The notes beneath the pieces were generated by a model that did no database searches, had not been told where the DNA came from, and saw only the letters and a program-made list of their open reading frames with translations. A program made the position numbers and the translations under genes. A DNA stretch of 64,000 bases, taken from the NCBI GenBank assembly GCA_028871815.1, contig JAGWMJ010000004.1, forward strand, positions 274,819 to 338,818, written 5' to 3'. Positions 25,439 to 33,033 of the stretch are shown here, one piece after another; positions within the stretch are counted from its first letter, which is position 1; each line of letters opens with the position of its first letter. Source of the DNA: Armatimonadota bacterium (lineage in GTDB: Bacteria; Armatimonadota; Chthonomonadetes; Chthonomonadales; Chthonomonadaceae).

Positions 25439-26578
25439 CTACCGAGATGATATACGGAGCCACACGGAAAGTGTTTCGAGCAGGTTGCGGCCCATTGGCG
25501 ATGTACCCAAAACGGCGAGTACGGCGCTACCGGCAGCTACCACCACAAGCGCCATCTCCCGAAACCGAGGATGATGGTGCGCCCAAAGTCTTCCGATGCC
25601 CTTTGCGTCTACTAACTTGGAGCCGATCCGCAGGCGGGTAAGAAACGTGCTGGCCATTCCCTGACGACCCTTATCCAAAAAATCTTCGAGGGAAAAGTGT
25701 GTGCCAACCGCGACAATCAGCGTGGCCCCCAACTCGTCGGCAAGCAACATGGCCGCGTCCTCACTTGTTCCTGCCGCGCGCATCACGACGGCATTCAGAC
25801 CCAGGGCAAGCACTCTCGCCATGCCCGGTGCTCCGCGCGGATCACCCTCCTTGTAAGCATGCACCACCAGTTCAGCGCCACACTTTAGCGCTTGATCCGA
25901 GATACTGTCCATATCGCCGAGGATGATAGAGGGTTTCAGCCTTGCGTTCAGCAGGGCATCTGCTCCGCCATCAACGGCCAGCAGCACCGGATCGGAGTCG
26001 CGCAGGTACTCCTTCAGCATGGCCAGGTCGGCAGCGTGGCCCTCGCCGCGGACCACAATCAGTACGTGTCGGCCCTTTATACGTGTCTGGAGCTTCGGCA
26101 CGCTCAACGCGTCAAACAGCAAGCTTTGCTCGGCGTTCAGAAATCCAAGCGTATTGCGCGCGAAGTGATCAAGCTCACCACGCAGATTCTCCCGCCCACG
26201 CTGCATCAGCTCCTCAATCGACGCCGCGTTAAGCAGGTTCCCGGTCAGCCTTACGCCCGATGCAGTAACCAGTTCGTTGCCGACCAGTCCGCCGATGATG
26301 CCATCCGGCAGCGCCGTGAATGCCGCGTCGCCCACATTGTCGAGAATCGGGATACCGGCTTCCGAGAGAACTGCCGGGCCTCGGTTCGGATATCGGCCGG
26401 TAATGCTGATGGCGGCATTCACAACCGCCGACGGGTGGCGATCGGCCAGAGCCTGCGCAGCGGTAGCATCCAGGTCTGGGTGGTTGATGAGAGCAATGTC
26501 GCCGGGTTGCAGCCGCAACACCAGATGTTTGGTTCTCGCGTCCTTCCGGATCACCTTACCAACAGCCGCCAGTGTCAT
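25439..26578 (-). CDS. steA: SteA-like cytokinetic ring protein
   Basis: The 379-residue protein has an N-terminal domain typical of SteA (GKVIRKDARTKHLVLRLQPGDIALINHPDLD), a middle thiamine-pyrophosphokinase-like domain (VDGGADALL, KPSIILGDMDSIS) and a C-terminal membrane segment (about 345-365). SteA is known from actinobacteria, where it interacts with SteB to control cell-wall cleavage at division. The ATG at 26578 follows GGAGG, somewhat far upstream. It heads the run steA, steB-like, GT2, MraY-like. Confidence 0.88.
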   Translation of the reverse strand: MTLAAVGKVIRKDARTKHLVLRLQPGDIALINHPDLDATAAQALADRHPSAVVNAAISITGRYPNRGPAVLSEAGIPILDNVGDAAFTALPDGIIGGLVGNELVTASGVRLTGNLLNAASIEELMQRGRENLRGELDHFARNTLGFLNAEQSLLFDALSVPKLQTRIKGRHVLIVVRGEGHAADLAMLKEYLRDSDPVLLAVDGGADALLNARLKPSIILGDMDSISDQALKCGAELVVHAYKEGDPRGAPGMARVLALGLNAVVMRAAGTSEDAAMLLADELGATLIVAVGTHFSLEDFLDKGRQGMASTFLTRLRIGSKLVDAKGIGRLWAHHHPRFREMALVVVAAGSAVLAVLGTSPMGRNLLETLSVWLRISSR

Positions 26579-26674
26579 AGAGGAGATGCCGCCTCCCGGC
26601 GATCGAGCGGAAGTGAACGCGCTATCATAGTGCAACCGGCGCGTGATGTCAAATACCGCGGCCTCCCGCTCGGG

Positions 26675-26680
26675 TAGAAT
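26675..26680 (+). promoter_or_regulatory. Probable -10 box for folB
   Basis: TAGAAT is set in the same context (CGGGTAGAATAGGGCG) as the tRNA-Arg box. It would start transcription near 26687 and so supports the TTG at 26710 over the GTG at 26686 as the folB start. Confidence 0.4.
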
Positions 26681-26709
26681 AGGGCGTGGGGCACGGAGAC
26701 CTGTGCAGC

Positions 26710-27081
26710 TTGGATGCCAGAAGTGATGCAATCCTTATTCAAGGGCTGGAGTTTTACGGATACCACGGCGCATCCGACGAGGAGCAGGAGGTCGGCCACC
26801 GCTTCGTCATCGACGTGGTATTGGAGGTGGATCTTTCGGTAGCCGGGAAGTCGGACGCCCTTGCTGATACGGTGAGTTATGCCCGTGTCGCCCGGCGACT
26901 GGTAGAAGTAGGAACGCACGACAAGTACCGGCTGGTGGAGGCGCTCGCCGAAGGTTTGTGCCAAATGGTGCTGCTGGAATTTCCGGGCGTAAACGCTCTG
27001 GAACTGTGCGTAAGAAAGTCGTATCCTCCGGTAAATATGATCGTATCTTCAGTAGGTGTACGGATTTACCGGTCCCGCTGA
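26710..27081 (+). CDS. folB: Dihydroneopterin aldolase
   Basis: FolB cleaves 7,8-dihydroneopterin to 6-hydroxymethyl-dihydropterin in folate synthesis. The 123-residue protein shows LIQGLEFYGYHGASDEEQ, DTVSYARVAR (substrate-binding region) and the catalytic Lys in CVRKSYPPV. The TTG at 26710 has GGAGA ten bases upstream and lies downstream of the probable -10 box; GTG at 26686 is the alternative. It continues the FolE pathway, though folE is 22 kb away. nadA follows on the same strand. Confidence 0.9.
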   Translation: MDARSDAILIQGLEFYGYHGASDEEQEVGHRFVIDVVLEVDLSVAGKSDALADTVSYARVARRLVEVGTHDKYRLVEALAEGLCQMVLLEFPGVNALELCVRKSYPPVNMIVSSVGVRIYRSR

Positions 27082-27219
27082 CCGGCGCTCCGGTTGGTGG
27101 TAAGGTTCGGTTCGGCAACCAGGGAGCAGCATCCCTGACACATATGGGCGATGTCAACATCTCCGTTCTGTCGCGGCCTCCAGCCGGACGAACTGCTCGC
27201 CCTGGAGTTCATTCCCATT

Positions 27220-28341
27220 ATGCTTCAGCTCCCGCTTCCGGCGGAGATCACGGCGCTTGATGCCACAGCGACGTCTGAGCGAGTTCGGCGCGTTCGCGCT
27301 GAGTTGGCCGAGCGCGTGATCATTCTCGGACACCACTATCAACGCGACGAGATCGTTCGATGGGCGGATTATACGGGAGATAGCCTTAAGCTATCGCAGC
27401 TCGCTGCCGCGCATCCGGAGGCTCCGTGGATCGTCTTCTGTGGCGTGCACTTCATGGCGGAGACGGCCGACATCCTCACCACCCCAGAGCAGACAGTGAT
27501 TCTCCCGAATCTGAATGCCGGCTGCTCCATGGCCGATATGGCAGCCGCCGGGCAAGTGGAGGCCTGTTGGCAGACACTCGGCAACTGGCTGGATGCAGAC
27601 GGCATTGTGCCGGTTACCTATGTCAACTCCACGGCCGCGATCAAGGCGTTCGTCGGGCGACACGGCGGAGCGTGCTGCACCTCGTCGAACGCACGGCAGG
27701 TTCTGGAGTGGGCACTTGGTCGCGGTGACCGCGTTCTCTTTCTTCCGGACCAACACCTGGGCCGGAACACCGCGGTGGACCTCGGCCTCAACCCGGAAGG
27801 AGAAATGGCCGTGTGGGCGCCTAGTCTTCCGGATGGCGGGTTGACCGCTGCTGACGCACAACGGGCGCGGATCCTTCTGTGGAAGGGCCATTGCTCGGTT
27901 CACGCTCGGTTTACGGTAGAGCAGATTGAGCAGGCGCGTTTGACGAAACCAGGCTGCCGAGTCATCGTGCATCCGGAGTGCCTTCTTGCGGTGGTTCGCG
28001 CAGCCGGGGAATCCGGCTCGACCGAGCGGATCATCGATGCGGTTGCGAGTTCTGCCCCGGGCACCACCTGGGCGATCGGTACGGAAATCAATCTCGTCCG
28101 GCGGCTCGCTCAGCAGCATCCCGATAAGGAGATCTTCTGCCTCGACCCGGTTGTATGTCCCTGCTCCACTATGTATCGCATTCATCCGCACTATCTTCTA
28201 TGGGTGCTGGAGGAACTGGCTGCGCAGCGGGTTGTAAATCCGATCCGCGTGGCCCCGCTGGTGGCAGCCGACGCTCGCGTTGCGCTGCAGCGCATGTTGA
28301 GTTTGAGCCGGCCGTTACCCGAGCTCGCGCTTAGCCGGTGA
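27220..28341 (+). CDS. nadA: Quinolinate synthase A
   Basis: NadA joins iminoaspartate and dihydroxyacetone phosphate to quinolinate for NAD, using a 4Fe-4S cluster. The 373-residue protein has GHHYQRDEIV and DSLKLS at the N-terminus, and the three cluster Cys in NAGCSMAD, HPECLLAV and VVCPCSTMYR. The ATG at 27220 fits usual length; an ATG at 27151 would add 23 residues. No nadB or nadC is adjacent. Its end overlaps the convergent rqcH gene by 27 bases. Confidence 0.94.
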   Translation: MLQLPLPAEITALDATATSERVRRVRAELAERVIILGHHYQRDEIVRWADYTGDSLKLSQLAAAHPEAPWIVFCGVHFMAETADILTTPEQTVILPNLNAGCSMADMAAAGQVEACWQTLGNWLDADGIVPVTYVNSTAAIKAFVGRHGGACCTSSNARQVLEWALGRGDRVLFLPDQHLGRNTAVDLGLNPEGEMAVWAPSLPDGGLTAADAQRARILLWKGHCSVHARFTVEQIEQARLTKPGCRVIVHPECLLAVVRAAGESGSTERIIDAVASSAPGTTWAIGTEINLVRRLAQQHPDKEIFCLDPVVCPCSTMYRIHPHYLLWVLEELAAQRVVNPIRVAPLVAADARVALQRMLSLSRPLPELALSR

Positions 28342-30048
28342 TACATGGACGGTGCGCTCACGCGTGATCAGCACCGAGCCTGCCGGCGCGCCCTTGGGTT
28401 TACGAACATACCGACGTTCGGTAATGTCTACGGCTACAAAGGCGGCGTGCTTCTGCTCACTGTGCAGTGCGCACTGAACCGCCGCAAATTGGATCGTGTC
28501 GGCATCGACGCCCTCCGGATGTCCGTTGGTGCGGATAATGACATGCGCGCTGGCTCCGGCGCGCACGTGCAGCCACAAGTCGGATGGTCGCGCCAGCCGC
28601 GTGGTGAGCAAGTCGTTTCCGGTCGCGGAGAGGCCGACCAGTACTTGGTAGCCGCCTGGAGATGTCAGGCTCCGAACTTTGCCGGGCACCCCGCCTGAGG
28701 CGCCCGACGTCGGCGTTGCGCCACGGGCGTCCCGCGCGCTGCCTGGGAGATCGCCGGCCACAAGCAGTTCCTGAGCAGCCGATTCCCGTTCTCCGGCGGC
28801 TAGACACGCGAGCGCAGACTCCAGTCTTTTAATCCGTGCGGTCAGCTCATCAGAGCGGCTTGCGGCCATGGCGCGTGTTCGCACCATTTTGCGCGCCCGA
28901 TCGAATGCCCGCTTTACGTTCTCGCCTGGCGAGAGCTCTGGGTCCAGCTCGACGCTTCGTACGTTTTCGGTTCCGGACGAATAGTCGACGACGCTCACCG
29001 CGTCGGAACCCGCTCGAATCTGCCAGAGGTTTGCCGCCAATAGCTCCGCGAGCGCCTGCAACTCGTCCGCCCTTGTGGATTCCGCAATGTCAAGCTGAGA
29101 TGCCGCCAGAGCCCGTGTTGAACGCTTCAACGCAGTTTCCAGCACAAAGGCAAACGGCTGCTTCGTCGCCTGCGCTGCTTGTGCACCAGCGGGCTGTGCG
29201 CGTTCGAGAGCCTCGCTGATGGTGGATACTCGCTCCACGATGGCGCCGGCCAGCGGCGCTGGTTCAAAGGCAAAAGCGTGCACGACTCCGTCTGGCGCGG
29301 ACCGTTGTATCCAGCCGTACGTTGGCGAGCCGAGCGCAGCTGAGACGATCCGCGAGATGGCCTCGACGATATCAGGCGACTCACATTCCGCGCCGCATCG
29401 CCAGGCTGCAGCGTTCGCTGGCGCATCGGCCAAACCAAGCTCACGACAGGCGTTTTGGATTCGTTCAGCAACCGTAGCGCCTGCTGCCCGGCTGACACAG
29501 AGTTGAATACTTTCACCTGTCAGAGCCGGTCGGATGCCTGGGAGAGGTTGATACCGGAGTCCAGGCCAGATTGCCCTGCTGGATGGCGCCCGTGCCTGCC
29601 GCTTGCGCGCTGCGTCGATGATGGTTCGCTGTTCGGTGACCAGGATCGCATTGCTTCTCGGGCCGGTCATCTCCAATACCAGTCTCCATGTTCTTCGTTC
29701 ACCTGAAGTGAGTTCTCCGGAAAAGGCAAACTCAATAATCCGGTCGAAACCCGGCTGTGAAACGGAGGTTAGCTGCCACCCGTTCAAGCGGTTACGTAAC
29801 TGCGCGGCGAAGCCCTGTGACCTGGGCCACTCCTTTGCGTGGTCGGCCGGGATCCTGTGCGTGCGACAGGTTGCAGCGTCCAGCGAGACAAGCACCCACG
29901 CCATTGTCCTATCGAGCGCAAGGCCCAGCGCGAAGTTGGTTTCGTTGAGCGATCGTGCTGACTGTACAGCGCCGCCGACCAGGCTCGACTCGAACTCCTG
30001 TGTAACCGCAGCAGCAGTTACATTGTCGAATATTGCAGTGGAATTCAG
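28315..30048 (-). CDS. rqcH: RqcH/NFACT family ribosome quality-control protein
   Basis: RqcH binds obstructed 50S subunits and adds alanine tails to stalled chains. The protein has the NFACT-N domain (FDNVTAAAVTQEFESSLVGG... , then LVLEMTGPRSNAILV), a helical middle region and the NFACT-R domain near residue 455 (DLWLHVRAGASAHVIIR). The first ATG (29904) would delete about 48 conserved N-terminal residues. The frame stays open upstream to a TGA but holds no ATG, GTG or TTG; a CTG at 30048 gives 577 residues, the normal length. A non-AUG start, or a base error, is therefore inferred. It is divergent from efp. Confidence 0.85.
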   Translation of the reverse strand: MNSTAIFDNVTAAAVTQEFESSLVGGAVQSARSLNETNFALGLALDRTMAWVLVSLDAATCRTHRIPADHAKEWPRSQGFAAQLRNRLNGWQLTSVSQPGFDRIIEFAFSGELTSGERRTWRLVLEMTGPRSNAILVTEQRTIIDAARKRQARAPSSRAIWPGLRYQPLPGIRPALTGESIQLCVSRAAGATVAERIQNACRELGLADAPANAAAWRCGAECESPDIVEAISRIVSAALGSPTYGWIQRSAPDGVVHAFAFEPAPLAGAIVERVSTISEALERAQPAGAQAAQATKQPFAFVLETALKRSTRALAASQLDIAESTRADELQALAELLAANLWQIRAGSDAVSVVDYSSGTENVRSVELDPELSPGENVKRAFDRARKMVRTRAMAASRSDELTARIKRLESALACLAAGERESAAQELLVAGDLPGSARDARGATPTSGASGGVPGKVRSLTSPGGYQVLVGLSATGNDLLTTRLARPSDLWLHVRAGASAHVIIRTNGHPEGVDADTIQFAAVQCALHSEQKHAAFVAVDITERRYVRKPKGAPAGSVLITRERTVHVSPAKRELG

Positions 30049-30097
30049 GATTGCACCGTTTGGCAGCTTCGTGACCGGGAGTCACGATACGTGGCTG

Positions 30098-30106
30098 TGC
30101 TATAAT
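30098..30106 (+). promoter_or_regulatory. Extended -10 promoter for efp
   Basis: TG-C-TATAAT is a perfect extended -10 with no good -35, as expected for that class. It lies 70 bases upstream of the efp GTG start. Confidence 0.65.
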
Positions 30107-30176
30107 GCACCCAACCTATTGTGGCTTGCGATACACCGTCGCAACACCCTTTTTGTCGCGTCAGGAGGACCGCCGG

Positions 30177-30743
30177 GTGCCGAAAATCGATACCGCAGAC
30201 TTTCGCAATGGTTTGTCGTTTCTGCTGGATGGTGATCTGTACACCGTCGTGTGGTTCCAGCATCACAAACCGGGCAAAGGCGGCGCGGTAATGCGCTCCA
30301 AAATCCGTAATGTACGGACCGGTGCGATTGTGGATAGAACGTTTAATGCCGGCGAGAAGTTTGACCAGGCTATTCTCGAGCGCCGTACGGTTTCGTACCT
30401 TTACCAGGACGGCACCGAGTACGTATTGATGGATCCTGACTCTTACGACCAGATTTCGGTAACGGCAGCCGCGTTCGGCGCCACACTGAAGTACCTCAAG
30501 GATGGCATGGACCTGACGCTGATTGAACACAATGGTGAGGTCCTGGAGGCCGCGCTTCCGTTCTTTGTTGAGCTCGCCGTAGCCGAAACGGACCCCGGTG
30601 TCAAGGGGGATACGGCGTCGGGAGGGTCCAAGCCGGCAAAGCTGGAGACCGGCGCAGTCGTAAACGTGCCACTGTTCGTCAATGTTGGAGATGTCGTAAA
30701 GGTAGATACGCGAACCGATACGTATCTGGAGCGCGTGAAGTAG
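30177..30743 (+). CDS. efp: Translation elongation factor P
   Basis: EF-P rescues ribosomes stalled at proline runs. The 188-residue protein has all three domains, with the tip loop HHKPGKGGAVMRSK carrying Lys, not Arg, so modification, if any, would be of the EpmA, deoxyhypusine or 5-aminopentanol kind; none of those genes is in the window. The GTG at 30177 follows AGGAGG by eight bases and gives the family start PKIDTADFRNG. It has its own promoter and heads the efp-acc gene run. Confidence 0.96.
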   Translation: MPKIDTADFRNGLSFLLDGDLYTVVWFQHHKPGKGGAVMRSKIRNVRTGAIVDRTFNAGEKFDQAILERRTVSYLYQDGTEYVLMDPDSYDQISVTAAAFGATLKYLKDGMDLTLIEHNGEVLEAALPFFVELAVAETDPGVKGDTASGGSKPAKLETGAVVNVPLFVNVGDVVKVDTRTDTYLERVK

Positions 30744-30831
30744 TTTTACCGCGAGTTTGGCGGCTTGTTGCAGTCGCAGTGGGTGGCAGCCGCTGTTTCG
30801 CTGCCGACCGGCGCATCCGGAGGGCACTTTC

Positions 30832-32046
30832 GTGCGAGTGACACAGTCGGGCGGCCGCGGCGGCGACAGCGGCCGGATCATGGAGACGGTGCGCGATCTC
30901 TCGGCAAAGGCATTCTCGATTGCCGCCGTCGCCACAATTCTTGTTGCCGGCTACCTCATTTATGGTTTGCTTACCGGCCGGCTTGCCGAAACGAGCGCCA
31001 TGTCCCATGCGGACCGCGCGCACCTTATCGAGCTCGTAACCAACATCTCGAATCTCCTGACGATCTGTACGTTGGTAACAGTGGTTACAGGAGCCGTATC
31101 CTTTTGGGATGTTGATGTACTGGCGTACGGATTTCTGGGCGCCGCGGTGTTCCTCGCTTACGGTCTGCAGTACTGTATTGCTTACCTCAGCCAATCCGGC
31201 ACGGCTATCCTGCAAGGCGCGGCAGCGCAACTGACGCTGGGCGAAATGCATACGATGGCCCTGGCCCTCGGCGTGCCCGGCCTGATACTGACAGTGTTCC
31301 ACCTTGCCGCGCGCATCTGGGACGGAATCGCTCACCGTGACCTGTCTCACGTGGAGTATGGCAGGAACGCCACTCGGGAGGCGAACCGAAGCGCCGCTAT
31401 AGGTGCGCTAGCCAACTGTTGGCAGCTCGCGTTTTGCAGGGAGGGCATACGCAAGAACTGTCCGATCTTCCATGCCCGTACCAAGTGCTGGAAGCAGCGC
31501 GTTGGATGTATGTGCGAGGAAAACATTATCCTGCTCTCCATGGGCGGGGGCACACAGACGCCAAAGTCTCTGGAGAACCAAACTACCGCGACCGCAACGG
31601 GCTTCGTACCGATCGGCGACTTGATTACGGGTAGTACCGAGGAGGCCAGGAAGAACATTCCCACCCGTGTGGGGCCGCGCGGCATACGCATTCCGGTGAA
31701 TCCCCACATAACTCCGGCGCAGGCGCGCAATCGCTGTAACAACTGCATCATATACAACGAACATCAACGTCAAAAGTATCAGTTGCTGTCAGCTCCGGTT
31801 ACGCTCATCGTGCCGCTGCTGGTGTACTTTCAATTCGACCACCTCCGCCTCATGGTTGAGTGGGCGATGCAGCAGCTGGATAACTTGATCGGCCATGTTT
31901 CCTTCAGCGCCGGCGTCGATCCGCAGATTGGTGAGAAGTTCGGCTCTCTGCCGATTGAGACGATCATCATCGTATGCCTTTCGCTGGTGCTCATGACCTG
32001 GGCTCACCGCCTGCTTGAATACTGCATGTTCAAAATCAAGATATGA
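30832..32046 (+). CDS. Six-pass membrane protein with a two-CW-like cysteine cluster
   Basis: I do not recognise a named family. The 404-residue protein has four membrane segments in its first part (about 28-47, 66-90, 97-120, 136-162), a cytoplasmic-looking loop of about 150 residues and two more segments (about 320-340, 380-400). The loop begins with a cysteine cluster (C196, C202, C210, C219, C226, C228) in the pattern CW...C...CP...CW...C, like the small two-CW metal-binding domain, and ends with a CxxC (302-305). A metal or iron-sulfur centre is likely. GTG at 30832 follows GGAGGG; an ATG at 30880 is an alternative. It lies between efp and the accB-like gene. Confidence 0.75.
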   Translation: MRVTQSGGRGGDSGRIMETVRDLSAKAFSIAAVATILVAGYLIYGLLTGRLAETSAMSHADRAHLIELVTNISNLLTICTLVTVVTGAVSFWDVDVLAYGFLGAAVFLAYGLQYCIAYLSQSGTAILQGAAAQLTLGEMHTMALALGVPGLILTVFHLAARIWDGIAHRDLSHVEYGRNATREANRSAAIGALANCWQLAFCREGIRKNCPIFHARTKCWKQRVGCMCEENIILLSMGGGTQTPKSLENQTTATATGFVPIGDLITGSTEEARKNIPTRVGPRGIRIPVNPHITPAQARNRCNNCIIYNEHQRQKYQLLSAPVTLIVPLLVYFQFDHLRLMVEWAMQQLDNLIGHVSFSAGVDPQIGEKFGSLPIETIIIVCLSLVLMTWAHRLLEYCMFKIKI

Positions 32047-32083
32047 TGAGCTGTAGATCTCTTCATGATGTGAGCGAGCAATA

Positions 32084-32551
32084 ATGGAAAACAACCTGGA
32101 AATGACGGAACTGCATGAGCTGGTTCGGCTGGGCCGCGCGAGTGGTATGCGCGAGGTCACGTTAGCACACGGCGATGCTCAACTTACCGTGAAGTTTGCG
32201 GAGCATGAGGCGCCGGGCGCGACCCACACAACGGCGCGCCCTCGCGCCGGTGAGGTGACCCTCACGTCGATTGACGTCGCCGTGCCGGACGGTGAGAATG
32301 GTCTTGCCGATGGTCTCGCCGAGGTGCGATCTCCCATGGTCGGCGTATTCCGCCAGGGCGTGAAAGCCGTCGGTTCCGGTTCTCCGGTCGTGCAGGATAA
32401 GGAGATTGGCGTTATTGACTCGATGAGCATCCTGAACTCGATTGCAGCGCCGTGCGATGGTGAGATTGTGGATGTGTACGTGGAGGAGGCGATGCCGGTA
32501 GAGTACAATCAACTGCTGTATACGGTTCGGCGAGCAGAAGAGGGGTCGTAA
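32084..32551 (+). CDS. AccB-like biotin carboxyl carrier protein lacking the biotinyl lysine
   Basis: The 155-residue protein matches acetyl-CoA carboxylase BCCP: N-terminal helix (MTELHELVRLGRASGMREV), linker, and C-terminal biotinyl/lipoyl fold (VRSPMVGVFRQG ... PCDGEIVDVYVEEAMPVEYNQLLYTV). Where BCCPs have EAMKxxN with the biotinylated Lys, this reads DSMSILN, with Ser at 115 (codon AGC at 32426-32428). It therefore cannot carry biotin in the usual way. It lies upstream of accC with a pilin-like gene between. Either another accB exists in the genome, or this protein has a changed role. Confidence 0.85.
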   Translation: MENNLEMTELHELVRLGRASGMREVTLAHGDAQLTVKFAEHEAPGATHTTARPRAGEVTLTSIDVAVPDGENGLADGLAEVRSPMVGVFRQGVKAVGSGSPVVQDKEIGVIDSMSILNSIAAPCDGEIVDVYVEEAMPVEYNQLLYTVRRAEEGS

Positions 32552-32589
32552 CCGGCGCACGCTCCGTTTGCACAAACGAGGAAGGTGCC

Positions 32590-32964
32590 ATGCTGAAGCC
32601 CGCTGACAATCGATCGCTGAGCGCATTCTCGCTGATCGAATTGCTGGTAGTCTGCGTCATCCTGGTGGCTCTCGGGGCCGGGCTTTCGGCCATGCTCATA
32701 GGCCATGCCAAACCAGGATCGCATCAGGCGGCCACTCCGATGGACCGTGCTCAAAGCGTTGTGTGTATGAATAATCTCAACCAGATCCGCGACGCGATCG
32801 CGGCCGCCGAGGCCTCGGACCCGAACGGAGCGCCGCCAGCAACGCTTGCTTCCCTGAAGCTGCCCGTGGAGATGACGCAGTGCCCTCTGGACCATTCGCC
32901 TTACAAATACGACCCGGTAACCGGACAGGTCCATTGCACATATCCAGGGCACGAAAAGTACTGA
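32590..32964 (+). CDS. Type IV pilin-like protein
   Basis: The 124-residue protein begins with a 12-13 residue leader and a pilin-type N-terminus (AFSLIELLVVCVILVALGAG) with Glu at +5 and a ~20-residue hydrophobic helix. The residue before the cleavage Phe is Ala instead of the usual Gly. The C-terminal domain is small, with two cysteines that may pair (TQCPLDH and VHCTYPGH) and YKYDPVTGQ. GAGGAAGG precedes the ATG. It is inserted between accB-like and accC, far from the pilus and secretion genes. Confidence 0.8.
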   Translation: MLKPADNRSLSAFSLIELLVVCVILVALGAGLSAMLIGHAKPGSHQAATPMDRAQSVVCMNNLNQIRDAIAAAEASDPNGAPPATLASLKLPVEMTQCPLDHSPYKYDPVTGQVHCTYPGHEKY

Positions 32965-33033
32965 TCGAGGTTGCATTGAGCGCTCAACCCTGTGCCCACA
33001 AATGTAACGGCGGGTTCCCTCCTTTACGCCGTC

